Source of the DNA: SIRX01 sp965214475 | GTDB lineage: Bacteria; Actinomycetota; Rubrobacteria; Rubrobacterales; Rubrobacteraceae | Length of the DNA stretch: 64,000 bases | Reading direction: 5' to 3' | NCBI GenBank assembly: GCA_965214475.1 | Contig: OZ243953.1 | Location: 1,240,001 to 1,304,000 of the forward strand | Shown: in pieces, positions 16,249 through 23,826 of the stretch | How the letters are laid out: the number at the start of each line of letters is the position of its first letter | Position numbering within the stretch: position 1 is the first letter of the stretch | Program-made: the position numbers and the translations under genes | The notes under the pieces: model-generated | Seen by the model: the letters and a program-made list of their open reading frames with translations, nothing else | What the model was told of the DNA's origin: nothing | Database searches by the model: none

Positions 16249-16638
16249 TTAGAGCAGAGACTTATTTTTCACGAGTTGACGCGCCGTGGAGACAAGTTCC
16301 TCCGGGGTAAAAGGTTTGCGAAGGATCCGGACGGAGCCATTCATCCGCTCGCCCATCATCCGGGTGGCGGGGTCTTTTTTAGAGGTCGTGAGTACCACTG
16401 GGATCTTGGCGGTTTTGGGCATTGCTTTCAGGCAGTGGCAGGCTTCGAGGCCCCCCACCTGGGGCATGGAGATGTCCAGGATGATCAGGGCTACCTTCCG
16501 TCCCAGTGCCTCCTGCAGCGCCGTCTGACCGTCGGAAGCCGTGATGACGCGGAATCCGCCATCCTCCAGGGCATCCGCCGCCACCTTGAGGGTTTCGGGG
16601 TCGTCATCGGCAAACATTACAGTAGGTCGGAAGTCCAC
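16249..16638 (-). CDS. single-domain response regulator receiver protein
   Basis: The receiver has the acidic pair in VMFADDDPETLKV, the phospho-acceptor Asp in LIILDISMPQVGG, the Thr in VVLTTSKKD and the Lys in RILRKPFTPEEL. There is no output domain, so it acts as a CheY/DivK-like phospho-relay or modulator. I start at the GTG at 16638; the frame is open further upstream, but that part overlaps ispH antisense and is not receiver-like. It is probably the first gene of an operon with the monooxygenase. No cognate histidine kinase is adjacent. Confidence 0.85.
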   Translation of the reverse strand: MDFRPTVMFADDDPETLKVAADALEDGGFRVITASDGQTALQEALGRKVALIILDISMPQVGGLEACHCLKAMPKTAKIPVVLTTSKKDPATRMMGERMNGSVRILRKPFTPEELVSTARQLVKNKSLL

Positions 16639-16752
16639 AGCCCGCGTATTGTACACCCAGACAAAATTTTGACCAACCGACCGACGAAAGCACCTGCATG
16701 GGTTAAACTTTGGGCCTAACGCGACCGGAAAATCCAGATTCGAGAGGTGAGC

Positions 16753-17979
16753 GTGCAGGACCAAAAATATTACCGCAAAGGTTTCAAGATGCGGGGTGAG
16801 GTGCAGCATCTTCTGGACCGCGACTATCGCTCCGACGTGGTGGAGAAAGTCCGGGAGAACGGCAACCGCTTCGAGGCCGACGGACTCACGATCAATCTCG
16901 CCGATGAGTTTGGGTTCTGCTATGGGGTTGATCGGGCGGTGGACTACGCCTTCCAGACCCGCGAGAAATTTCCGAATAAGCGTATCTATATAACCGGAGA
17001 CATGATCCACAACCCCTCCATGAACGACCGCCTGCGCGAGATGGGCATCGAGTTCCTCTCCGAAGGTTTCAACGGCAATCCGGACCAGTTCTTCGACGCC
17101 CTCGGCCCAGAGGACGTGGTGCTACTACCCGCGTTCGGCGCGCCCGTGGACTGGGTCAAAAAGCTCCGCGAGCAGGAGTGCATCGTCGTGGACACGACCT
17201 GCGGCTCGGTCCTCTCGGTGTGGAAGCGCGTCACCCGCTACGCCAAAAAAGGCTTCACCAGCATCATCCACGGCAAGTACTATCACGAGGAAACCAAAGC
17301 CACCGCCTCCCAGACCTACAAGGATGACGGCAACGGCAAGTACCTCATAGTCCGCAACCTGACGGAGACCGGCTACGTTACAGACTTCATCCTGGGCCGC
17401 ATGGACGCCGACGAGTTGAGAGAAAAGCTTTCTCACGGAATGGGACCGGGTTTCGATCCCGAAGAAGATCTACAACGGGTCGGCGTCGCAAACCAGACCA
17501 CAATGCTGATGAGCGAGACGTTGGCTGTCGGGGAAGAGTTGCGCAAGGCGATGGCCGAGCGTTACGGTGAAGAGAACGTAGACGACCACTTCGAGCTCTT
17601 CGACACCATCTGCTCCGCCACCCAGGATCGTCAGGACGCACTCTTCGACCTCCTGGACCAGCCGCTAGACATAATGGTAGTGATCGGGGGCTACAACTCC
17701 TCCAACACGAATAACCTGGCGATTATCGCCGACGAACGAGTACCGAAGACGTACCATATAGCGAGCGGTGACTGCATTGAGGGCGACGCCATCCACCACA
17801 AGCCCGCCGGAACACCGCTGGACGCCAGCGAGGAAGTCGCGGAAAAGGACTGGCTGACGGAAGGCCCGGTTCGGGTCGGTCTGACGGCCGGGGCGTCTAC
17901 CCCGAACTCTCAGATAGGACTCGCCATCGGGCGCATTCTAGAGGCCCGGGGACTGCCACCCGAGACCGCGCTCTCGTAG
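16753..17979 (+). CDS. ispH: 4-hydroxy-3-methylbut-2-enyl diphosphate reductase, plant/cyanobacterial type
   Basis: IspH (LytB) performs the last MEP-pathway step, giving IPP and DMAPP, using a 4Fe-4S cluster. The three cluster cysteines are visible in EFGFCYGVDRAV, VVDTTCGSVLSV and FDTICSATQDRQ. At about 408 aa, with the YYRKGFKMRGEVQ leader, the KGFTSIIHGKYYHEETKATA stretch and a VVIGGYNSSNTNNL motif, it belongs to the long plant/cyanobacterial class, not the 310-aa E. coli class. GTG at 16753 is preferred over 16747 because GAGAGG lies 5 nt before it. Its products feed the carotenoid genes 3.5 kb away. Confidence 0.93.
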   Translation: MQDQKYYRKGFKMRGEVQHLLDRDYRSDVVEKVRENGNRFEADGLTINLADEFGFCYGVDRAVDYAFQTREKFPNKRIYITGDMIHNPSMNDRLREMGIEFLSEGFNGNPDQFFDALGPEDVVLLPAFGAPVDWVKKLREQECIVVDTTCGSVLSVWKRVTRYAKKGFTSIIHGKYYHEETKATASQTYKDDGNGKYLIVRNLTETGYVTDFILGRMDADELREKLSHGMGPGFDPEEDLQRVGVANQTTMLMSETLAVGEELRKAMAERYGEENVDDHFELFDTICSATQDRQDALFDLLDQPLDIMVVIGGYNSSNTNNLAIIADERVPKTYHIASGDCIEGDAIHHKPAGTPLDASEEVAEKDWLTEGPVRVGLTAGASTPNSQIGLAIGRILEARGLPPETALS

Positions 17980-17986
17980 AGAGCTA

Positions 17987-18133
17987 TCAGCTTGTCAGCC
18001 TTTCAGCCGGTCAGCTAAAACACGCGGTGACAGAAACGTTCGTCAACCGTCCCCCGACAGGTAAAGCGGCGCCCAATCGCGAAGCGAGATGTGCCAAGAA
18101 GAGGTACCGCACCGCAAGATGCTGACAAGCTGA
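17987..18133. repeat. intergenic element bounded by 13-bp perfect inverted repeats
   Basis: TCAGCTTGTCAGC (17987-17999) and GCTGACAAGCTGA (18121-18133) are perfect inverted repeats enclosing about 120 bp. The left end holds 8-bp tandem units CAGCTTGT, CAGCCTTT, CAGCCGGT and a partial CAGCT (17988-18016). The arrangement resembles a small non-autonomous element or REP-type repeat. Related strings occur near 18981 and 24931. No target duplication was identified. Confidence 0.5.
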
Positions 18134-18139
18134 AGTGCT

Positions 18140-18158
18140 AAAAGCCGCCGGAGGCGGC
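18140..18158 (-). terminator. terminator of the Roadblock operon
   Basis: Read leftward, GCCGCC-TCC-GGCGGC is followed by TTTT, 15 bp after the stop of the small membrane protein gene. Confidence 0.65.
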
Positions 18159-18172
18159 GTGCTGAACAGCTT

Positions 18173-18385
18173 CTAGAGCCCGATCTCCACTACTTTGCGG
18201 GCTATGTCCGTAAACTCCTGGGCCTCCACGGAGCGGGAAGAGAACGCCTGTGTAGAACCGTCGTCGAAGACGATCTGGACGGCCTCTTCACCCGGCGCTT
18301 CGGAGTTTTGCAAGTAACTCCGCACGGCGACGGCTCCCCCTACCAACGCCCCCAGGAACAACAAACGCTTCAAAAGTTTCCCCAT
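18173..18385 (-). CDS. small single-pass membrane protein
   Basis: This 70-residue protein has an N-terminal membrane helix (RLLFLGALVGGAVAVRSYLQ) and a short soluble tail (VQIVFDDGSTQAFSSRS) ending VARKVVE-like. It starts 2 bp after the Roadblock gene stop and is followed by a terminator, so the two form an operon. I do not recognise the family; it may anchor or partner the Roadblock protein at the membrane. Confidence 0.65.
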   Translation of the reverse strand: MGKLLKRLLFLGALVGGAVAVRSYLQNSEAPGEEAVQIVFDDGSTQAFSSRSVEAQEFTDIARKVVEIGL

Positions 18386-18387
18386 TA

Positions 18388-18777
18388 TTACTCTCCTTCT
18401 CCCTGCAGAGCTTTCTCTATCTCACCGCGCGCATTGCGCATATCATAGAGCACCAGCCCTACCCGGGCGTCCGGTCCGGTGGTTGCGGCCAAAGCGCCGT
18501 GCTCCAGCTTCACGGCCAGAACGTGCCCCAAGTCCGTCTTCACCCTGACCTGCTCCGCGTTCTGCTTACCGTTCTCCCGCGCGGTCCGCCCGGCTATGTT
18601 AACCAGCGCGGCCAGCATAGCCTTCGTCCGCTCCAGGTCGACGCCCTCCTCGTGACGGGAAGCCAACAGCTCACCATCTTTAGAGAGAACGGCGCACGAA
18701 TCAATATCCCCCGAGAGCGACCGTAGATTACCCAACACCTGATCCAAACTTTCTCTCTCTCCGCCCTGCTCTGCCAC
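18388..18777 (-). CDS. Roadblock/LC7-domain protein
   Basis: The protein shows the Roadblock/LC7 fold: LDQVLGNLRSLSGDIDSCAV, LSKDGELLASRHEEG, ALVNIAGRTAREN, RVKTDLGHVLAVKLEHGALA and VGLVLYDMRNARGEIEKAL. Bacterial Roadblock proteins regulate small GTPases such as MglA or act in actinobacterial conservon systems; no GTPase gene is near. The GTG at 18777 is chosen because GGGAGGAA lies 4 nt upstream, and a TATAAT box sits about 45 bp upstream of it, inside the longer open frame, which rules against the far upstream ATG at 18858. Confidence 0.82.
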   Translation of the reverse strand: MAEQGGERESLDQVLGNLRSLSGDIDSCAVLSKDGELLASRHEEGVDLERTKAMLAALVNIAGRTARENGKQNAEQVRVKTDLGHVLAVKLEHGALAATTGPDARVGLVLYDMRNARGEIEKALQGEGE

Positions 18778-18820
18778 GTTCTTCCTCCCATCCGCTAACA
18801 AGCTTCTTCCTGAGCCGCGC

Positions 18821-18826
18821 ATTATA
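18821..18826 (-). promoter_or_regulatory. -10 box of the Roadblock operon
   Basis: A perfect TATAAT read leftward, 44 bp upstream of the GTG at 18777. No good -35 is seen at the expected distance. Confidence 0.5.
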
Positions 18827-18900
18827 TCCGATGAACGACGGCGCCTCTTCCAAACCATCTTAACAACAGCGGGCCCGGATGGTATATTCTCTCTCCCATC

Positions 18901-18972
18901 GGGCGATTAGCTCAGCGGGAGAGCGCTGCCTTCACACGGCAGAGGTCGCTGGTTCGAAACCAGCATCGCCCA
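18901..18972 (+). tRNA. tRNA-Val (CAC)
   Basis: Acceptor GGGCGAT pairs with ATCGCCC. The anticodon stem CTGCC/GGCAG encloses TTCACAC, giving anticodon CAC. The T arm is GCTGG-TTCGAAA-CCAGC and the discriminator is A. The CCA end is not encoded. Confidence 0.97.
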
Positions 18973-19030
18973 CTTGAAGCGGCTAGCTTGTCGGCTTTCA
19001 ACATTCAGTTAGAATAGCCAAAGCTTTTCG

Positions 19031-19103
19031 GGGCCCGTAGCTCAGTTGGGAGAGCGCTGCCTTCGCATGGCAGAGGTCGCGAGTTCGAGTCTCGCCGGGT
19101 CCA
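19031..19103 (+). tRNA. tRNA-Ala (CGC)
   Basis: Acceptor GGGCCCG pairs with CGGGTCC (one G-U). The anticodon stem CTGCC/GGCAG encloses TTCGCAT, giving anticodon CGC. The T arm is GCGAG-TTCGAGT-CTCGC and the discriminator is A. The anticodon stem-loop is almost identical to the neighbouring tRNA-Val, about 60 bp away. Confidence 0.97.
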
Positions 19104-19107
19104 CTCT

Positions 19108-19737
19108 TTATCCTATCAACCAAAACGCAAGCCACGTGCCCCCTCCGCCGACCAGTACACCTAACGTTAATTGGAGGGATGTGTGCCGGCCCAGCGTCTT
19201 CCGCGACCACCAGACTAGCGGCACTAGAAGCATCGCCAGAACACCCCACAGTCCGAAGACGTAGGTTAGGCAGACGGCGGCTCCGGAAACTCCGGCAGTA
19301 TGCAATGAAAGGTTCGTAACAAGCGTCAGGAGCGCGAAGAGGAACGTGGCGATGGCATAAGAGAACAAGACCGCCCGCAAAGGCGTGGGGGCTTCTAATA
19401 AGGTTGCGAATAGGAATGCTCCAGCGTGTAGTCCCGCTACCATCCACAGCGGCCGCATCCGCTCGGCCTGCGGAATCTTACGCGGGTCCCGCACTTTGCC
19501 CGTACGCGTCAAGTAGAACAAGTAGGCCAATGAAAGCCCGCTGGTGAGGAATAGACATAGAGCGGCCCACAGGATGCCCCGGGCACCGTCGGAGGCGGCT
19601 CCGACAACGAGAAAGAGCGGAACGGCGATCAGAGGCAAACGGGTGGCATCGGAGATGCGCTCGGCCAGCTTTTTGTTTGGCTCGGGACTCAAGGTGCGGA
19701 GATTGTACAATTCCCCGGATGGAAGACTGGAAGACAA
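19108..19737 (-). CDS. PAP2-like integral membrane protein
   Basis: This polytopic protein of up to 209 residues has five or six hydrophobic helices and motifs resembling the PAP2 phosphatase superfamily: ISDATRLPLIAVPLF, KVRDPRKIPQAERMRPLW and TNLSLHTAGVSGA, where SLH-G resembles the PAP2 catalytic SxxH region. A lipid-phosphate or prenyl-diphosphate phosphatase role is possible. The start is uncertain: TTG at 19737 is the longest, and shorter TTG starts near 19708 would avoid overlap with the divergent YqeK gene. Confidence 0.6.
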   Translation of the reverse strand: MSSSLPSGELYNLRTLSPEPNKKLAERISDATRLPLIAVPLFLVVGAASDGARGILWAALCLFLTSGLSLAYLFYLTRTGKVRDPRKIPQAERMRPLWMVAGLHAGAFLFATLLEAPTPLRAVLFSYAIATFLFALLTLVTNLSLHTAGVSGAAVCLTYVFGLWGVLAMLLVPLVWWSRKTLGRHTSLQLTLGVLVGGGGTWLAFWLIG

Positions 19738-20438
19738 CCGATGACCTACTAACCATTGCGGATTCTTTTGTCCGGGGCAAGCTCTCTGAGAAGCGCTACG
19801 CCCATACTCTCCGCGTCGCCGATACCGCAGAGAGGCTCGCAGCGGTCCATAACCTCGACGCCAAGCGTACGCGCCTGGCAGCCCTCTTACACGACGCGGC
19901 GCGGGAACTGAAACAAAAAGAATACCTGGAGCTAGCGGAGAAATGGGAGATACCGCTGGGCGAGCCCGAAAGAGAGAATCCGAAATTACTACACGGACCT
20001 GTGGCCGCGGAGCTGGCGAGCCGGGAGCTGGGCATCGTGGACAAAGAGGTTCTGGAGGCGGTGAAGATACACACGGTCGGGAGTCCGGGGATGGGGTCGC
20101 TCGCGCTCGCCGTCTACGTTGCGGACAAGATCGAACCCGCCCGCGACTACCCTAGCGTGGGCCGGCCTCGGGAGTTGGCTGAGCAGGATCTGCACGAAGC
20201 CGCCGACGAGGCTTTTCGGCGGACCCGAGACCACAACGAAAAGTCTAACCGTCCCACACATCCGACCAGCTTGCGTACCCTGGAGTGGCTAGAAGAAACC
20301 ATCTATCGCCGGGTAGACGATCGAGACGAGAAACCCCGCCAAAAGTATCACGACCAGCGCCACGGCCCACTCCCACACTCCGCCGCTACGAACACCGCCG
20401 GGCAGGAGCCTGAACGGTCTACCAAAAGGCCAGAGTAG
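19719..20438 (+). CDS. yqeK: YqeK-type HD-domain hydrolase
   Basis: The HD-superfamily core is clear: RYAHTLRVADTAERLAAVH, LLHDAARELK (the HD pair), LLHGPVAAELAS, VKIHTVGSPGM and VYVADKIEPAR. This is the YqeK group, which hydrolyses diadenosine tetraphosphate symmetrically to ADP. The ATG at 19719 gives a 239-residue protein; most family members end soon after the last helix (EWLEETIYRR). The remaining tail of about 45 residues (DRDEKPRQKYHDQRHG and on) is hydrophilic and overlaps the opposite-strand membrane protein gene by 150 bp. Confidence 0.85.
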   Translation: MEDWKTTDDLLTIADSFVRGKLSEKRYAHTLRVADTAERLAAVHNLDAKRTRLAALLHDAARELKQKEYLELAEKWEIPLGEPERENPKLLHGPVAAELASRELGIVDKEVLEAVKIHTVGSPGMGSLALAVYVADKIEPARDYPSVGRPRELAEQDLHEAADEAFRRTRDHNEKSNRPTHPTSLRTLEWLEETIYRRVDDRDEKPRQKYHDQRHGPLPHSAATNTAGQEPERSTKRPE

Positions 20439-20843
20439 CGGTACGCCGCGGGTGTTCAGGGCGTCGGCGATCAAGTGCGACCCGTAACCCGCTACGCAGG
20501 CGTAGAAGAAATTCGGATAGTTTCCGAGAAGCAACCACACCGCCAGAGTAAATATCGCGAGTCCTAGAAGCGAGTGTGTAAGGGTACGGTGGCCCACGGT
20601 TCGGACCAGCGTGAAAGATGTAATCCTGAACGCCCAACTCAAGGGGCGGGTAACCAGGTTCGCGGTGGGGTTCTTCAACCGACTGAGGCCGTTGCCGAGC
20701 CTGCTACGCGGATTGTCCACGTCCGGCAGCCAGGAGGTGACGACGGCCACCGGGTAGGCGAGCAGGGGTGGTTCGGTTCCTGCGAGAAGCGCTGTCCCCG
20801 CTAGGGCCGCAACCCCAAAGATCGCATGTGTAGTAGCCTTCAA
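20289..20843 (-). CDS. YdjM-like membrane-bound metal-dependent hydrolase
   Basis: The protein follows the YdjM/DUF457 pattern: an N-terminal KATTHAIFGVAALAG, the acidic VVTSWLPDVDNPRSRLG, HRTLTHSLLGL and GYGSHLIADALNTRGVPLLWPF, with several membrane helices. Conserved His and Asp residues suggest a metal site. The TTG at 20843 puts the family's TTH motif at the start; TTG at 20861 is also possible. It converges with yqeK and the two coding regions overlap by 150 bp. Confidence 0.8.
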   Translation of the reverse strand: MKATTHAIFGVAALAGTALLAGTEPPLLAYPVAVVTSWLPDVDNPRSRLGNGLSRLKNPTANLVTRPLSWAFRITSFTLVRTVGHRTLTHSLLGLAIFTLAVWLLLGNYPNFFYACVAGYGSHLIADALNTRGVPLLWPFGRPFRLLPGGVRSGGVWEWAVALVVILLAGFLVSIVYPAIDGFF

Positions 20844-20923
20844 CCCGCAGCAGTTTAGCAACCCCGGAGGATACCGTTCGAGAACATGTCAGTGAACGCG
20901 GCTCTGCTGGAGCAATCCCCACC

Positions 20924-22774
20924 GTGAGGGTAATCGTTCTTCTGTTGCTGCTAGCGCTACTTCCAGTAGCTTCTATGTCGTGCGCGACTTCGCCGGAACC
21001 CAACCAGAAAATTTCAGAAGCCAATACAGTAGTTCTCGTACTGGTAGAAGACCTCACCTGGAAAGAGGTGCGAGAAACTTCCTCCCTCGCGAGAACTTTT
21101 GACAGGGGAGCCGTTGCTAACCTCTCGACCTTCCAGGGCGCGGCCCCGCCGGACCCCGGAGTGGGTTACGTTCTACTCGGGGCCGGTTCCCGCGTAGACA
21201 CTTCACTGCTCCCCGGAAGCCTTCCGAAAGAGCCCGCAGAATCCGCAGAAGCTTTCAGTGGTCCGGCCGCCGCAGTCATACCCGGATCTCTAGGTGAAGC
21301 CCTGTCCGAGGCCGGATTGCGAGCTGCGGCGGTAGGCGAGAAGGCGTTTCTCGTAGCCATGGATAGAGAGGGGCGGGTTCCAATAGCCCACGACGCCTCG
21401 GAGCCTCTCGAAAGCCTCGAAAAAGCACTGGCGGAAGATGCAGACTTCATCGCCGTGCAGGCCAAGGACGCTCGTCAGGCCGACCATTTGGCGACGATCG
21501 CCGGAGAAGCAGGAACAAGGGCGGCGATCGCTTCACCCAATGCGTCCACCGGCCCGGCAAACCTGACTCCCTTTACACTAGGTGGTCCCGGAGAGGGTTT
21601 ACTCTACTCTCCCACTACACATACAAAGGCGCTCATCGCCAGCATCGACGTCGCGCCGACGATACTCGCACAACTCGGGGTGGAACCACCACCAGAGATG
21701 CAAGGCCGGCCTGTAACTGCCCGTTCGGGCGAAGTGGCGTCGGCTGAACAGCTAGGGAGACGTCTTTTTTTCGTGACCGAACAGAGAGGTGAAGTCTGGA
21801 TTCCCATTGCGGCGATCATGGGCCTCAGCTTGATGTTAGCAACGTCGTGGAGAGGCAAGACGGGCGCGCGTTTCGTGCTCCTCACCCTCGCAATGCTCCC
21901 GGCAGGAGCCCTGATCTCAGCCGCTTTCCCCGTCGCAAACGCGCCGGCTATCATAGCTTTGACGCTAGCTTTCGGCGGATCATTGACAGCGTTGTCATTA
22001 CGTTTCTCTGACTCAGTCCCCAAGGCGGTTGCCTTATCCTACTTGATAGTCGCCGCCCTAATTCTCGCGGATACGGCTTTCGGGGGGCCGCTCATGAAGC
22101 TCTCGACGCTGGGCTACAACCCGGCCTATGGGACCCGTTTCTATGGCATCGGCAACGAATACTCAGCCTTTCTGGCCGGCAGCCTCACGATGGGATTGGG
22201 AGCCCTTACCCACTGGCGGCGCCTCCCGTTGACGCCGGTGCTGGTCGTAGGGTTTATCGCGGTTGTGGTTCTCGGTCTGCCTACGATGGGCGCGGACGTT
22301 GGAGGCTCACTCGCGCTGGGCCTGGGTTTCGGCGTAACAATCGGGCTTCTCCGAGGAGGCGGACTCCGTCGCCTGGTACTCTGGACGTCTGGCGGAGTGG
22401 TCCCCGCAGCCGCGCTGTTCCTGACGAGCGGTCTGCTCTTCCCCGGCGTTTCGCACGGTTCGCGGGTGGCGGGCGGCGAGACGAGCCTGGCAGAAATCTT
22501 GGTACGGAAACTGCTTTTGAGCCTGGACCTCCTCCTGAACCCGGTGTTTCTCCCCATCTTCATGGCAGGCTTGGCCGTGGTTTTTCTGGTCTGGCTTCGT
22601 ACACGAAGAACGGCGATCGGCGCGGGGCTACTCGGGGCGACGATCACCGCCGTAGCGTCCGGCGCGCTCAACGACTCCGGAATACTCGCCGCCATCTACG
22701 TGCTCGCCTATCCCGCAGTGGCATCCGGCGTTCTGCTGCTATCCGGTACCGAGAAATCCAACAGAGTTCGGTGA
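20924..22774 (+). CDS. alkaline-phosphatase-fold-like domain fused to a multi-pass membrane domain
   Basis: The 616-residue protein has a signal/lipobox-like start (LLPVASMSC), then an extracytoplasmic domain of about 250 residues. That domain ends in SIDVAPTILAQLGVEPPPEM, characteristic of the alkaline-phosphatase/sulfatase superfamily. From about residue 285 there are roughly ten membrane helices, with the conserved-looking loop GYNPAYGTRFYGIGNEYSAF. The catalytic metal ligands of true phosphatases are not obvious, so the soluble domain may be degenerate. The GTG at 20924 follows the divergent YdjM-like gene. Role unknown, probably envelope-related. Confidence 0.7.
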   Translation: MRVIVLLLLLALLPVASMSCATSPEPNQKISEANTVVLVLVEDLTWKEVRETSSLARTFDRGAVANLSTFQGAAPPDPGVGYVLLGAGSRVDTSLLPGSLPKEPAESAEAFSGPAAAVIPGSLGEALSEAGLRAAAVGEKAFLVAMDREGRVPIAHDASEPLESLEKALAEDADFIAVQAKDARQADHLATIAGEAGTRAAIASPNASTGPANLTPFTLGGPGEGLLYSPTTHTKALIASIDVAPTILAQLGVEPPPEMQGRPVTARSGEVASAEQLGRRLFFVTEQRGEVWIPIAAIMGLSLMLATSWRGKTGARFVLLTLAMLPAGALISAAFPVANAPAIIALTLAFGGSLTALSLRFSDSVPKAVALSYLIVAALILADTAFGGPLMKLSTLGYNPAYGTRFYGIGNEYSAFLAGSLTMGLGALTHWRRLPLTPVLVVGFIAVVVLGLPTMGADVGGSLALGLGFGVTIGLLRGGGLRRLVLWTSGGVVPAAALFLTSGLLFPGVSHGSRVAGGETSLAEILVRKLLLSLDLLLNPVFLPIFMAGLAVVFLVWLRTRRTAIGAGLLGATITAVASGALNDSGILAAIYVLAYPAVASGVLLLSGTEKSNRVR

Positions 22775-22939
22775 GAAGGGGATGGCTGTTTCGGAAGTCC
22801 CTCCAGAAGTAAATTAGCTTGCACCGACGTGTGGCGAATAGCGCAAAGCGACTAGCTTCAGAGATTGCATAGTAGAAGTAGATGGGTGTAGCATTGTGTA
22901 ATGACGTGAGAGCACAATTGTGCCGAAAGAAAGGGGCGC

Positions 22940-23815
22940 GTGGTGGGAGAGCGGAAACACGCAAGTCTACGCTTGTGGATGGCTTTAGTGGTATCTCTTG
23001 TTTTGTCAGTGGTCTCGTTGATGTTTGTACAAAACGTGACGGCCCAGGCGGAGGAAGAACCGGAATTCGAAGGTCAGGTAGTGGGTGGCAAAGTGGTCCC
23101 GAACGGCAAATATCCTTTCATGGTAGCCCTGTTGGACAACAGAGCCAGCGGCAACGCCCGGGGCAAGCAGTTCTGTGGTGGTACTTTGACTGACTTGAAT
23201 AGCGTGCTAACCGCGGCACACTGCGTCTCTGGGACATCCTCGCGGCCACTTCGCGTTACCGTGGGCAGAACGGTGCTTTCTAGCTCGCAAGGTCAGTTTC
23301 GTAAAGTATCCAGGATCTTCGTCCATCCACGGTACAACGCCCGCAATAGCACCCGCGATGCGGCGGTGCTCAAGCTGAACAAGCCCGTCAGAGGTATCAA
23401 GCCGATCCGACCCGCCGGCTCCAACCAAAACTTCCTGGAAAAGAAAGGCACTTCCGCGATTGTAGCCGGTTGGGGAAATACCAAAGCGCAGCCGGCCACA
23501 GGCTTCAGCGGCGGAAGTAATTATCCAAATCGCCTGCGTGAGGCGCGGGTGTCCGTTCGCTCAGATAGCTATGGGAAGTCTTCCTACGGGAGCGAGTTCG
23601 TATCATCGCTCATGGTCGCCGCCGGTAAAACTGGGAAAGACACTTGCCAGGGCGACAGCGGAGGTCCGCTATTCAAGAAAGTCAGCGGCCAATACCGTCA
23701 GATCGGGATTACGAGCTTCGGGTACGGATGTGCGGCTAGTGGTTATCCTGGAGTGTACTCTGAAGTTAACAACTACTCGATAAAGAAATTTATCATCCGG
23801 GCTTCTCGCAGGTAG
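22940..23815 (+). CDS. secreted trypsin-like serine protease (S1 family)
   Basis: A signal anchor or peptide (LWMALVVSLVLSVVSLMF) precedes a short propeptide and the VVGGKVVPNGKYPF activation region. The triad is complete: H94 in TAAHC, D140 in RDAAVLKL and S240 in CQGDSGGP. D234, six residues before the Ser, corresponds to trypsin D189, so cleavage after Arg or Lys is expected. Cys pairs around H94 and S240 fit S1 disulfides. GTG at 22940 has GAAAGGGG upstream. Chymotrypsin-type S1 enzymes are uncommon in bacteria but known in actinobacteria. Confidence 0.92.
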   Translation: MVGERKHASLRLWMALVVSLVLSVVSLMFVQNVTAQAEEEPEFEGQVVGGKVVPNGKYPFMVALLDNRASGNARGKQFCGGTLTDLNSVLTAAHCVSGTSSRPLRVTVGRTVLSSSQGQFRKVSRIFVHPRYNARNSTRDAAVLKLNKPVRGIKPIRPAGSNQNFLEKKGTSAIVAGWGNTKAQPATGFSGGSNYPNRLREARVSVRSDSYGKSSYGSEFVSSLMVAAGKTGKDTCQGDSGGPLFKKVSGQYRQIGITSFGYGCAASGYPGVYSEVNNYSIKKFIIRASRR

Positions 23816-23826
23816 CTTTGCAAAGC

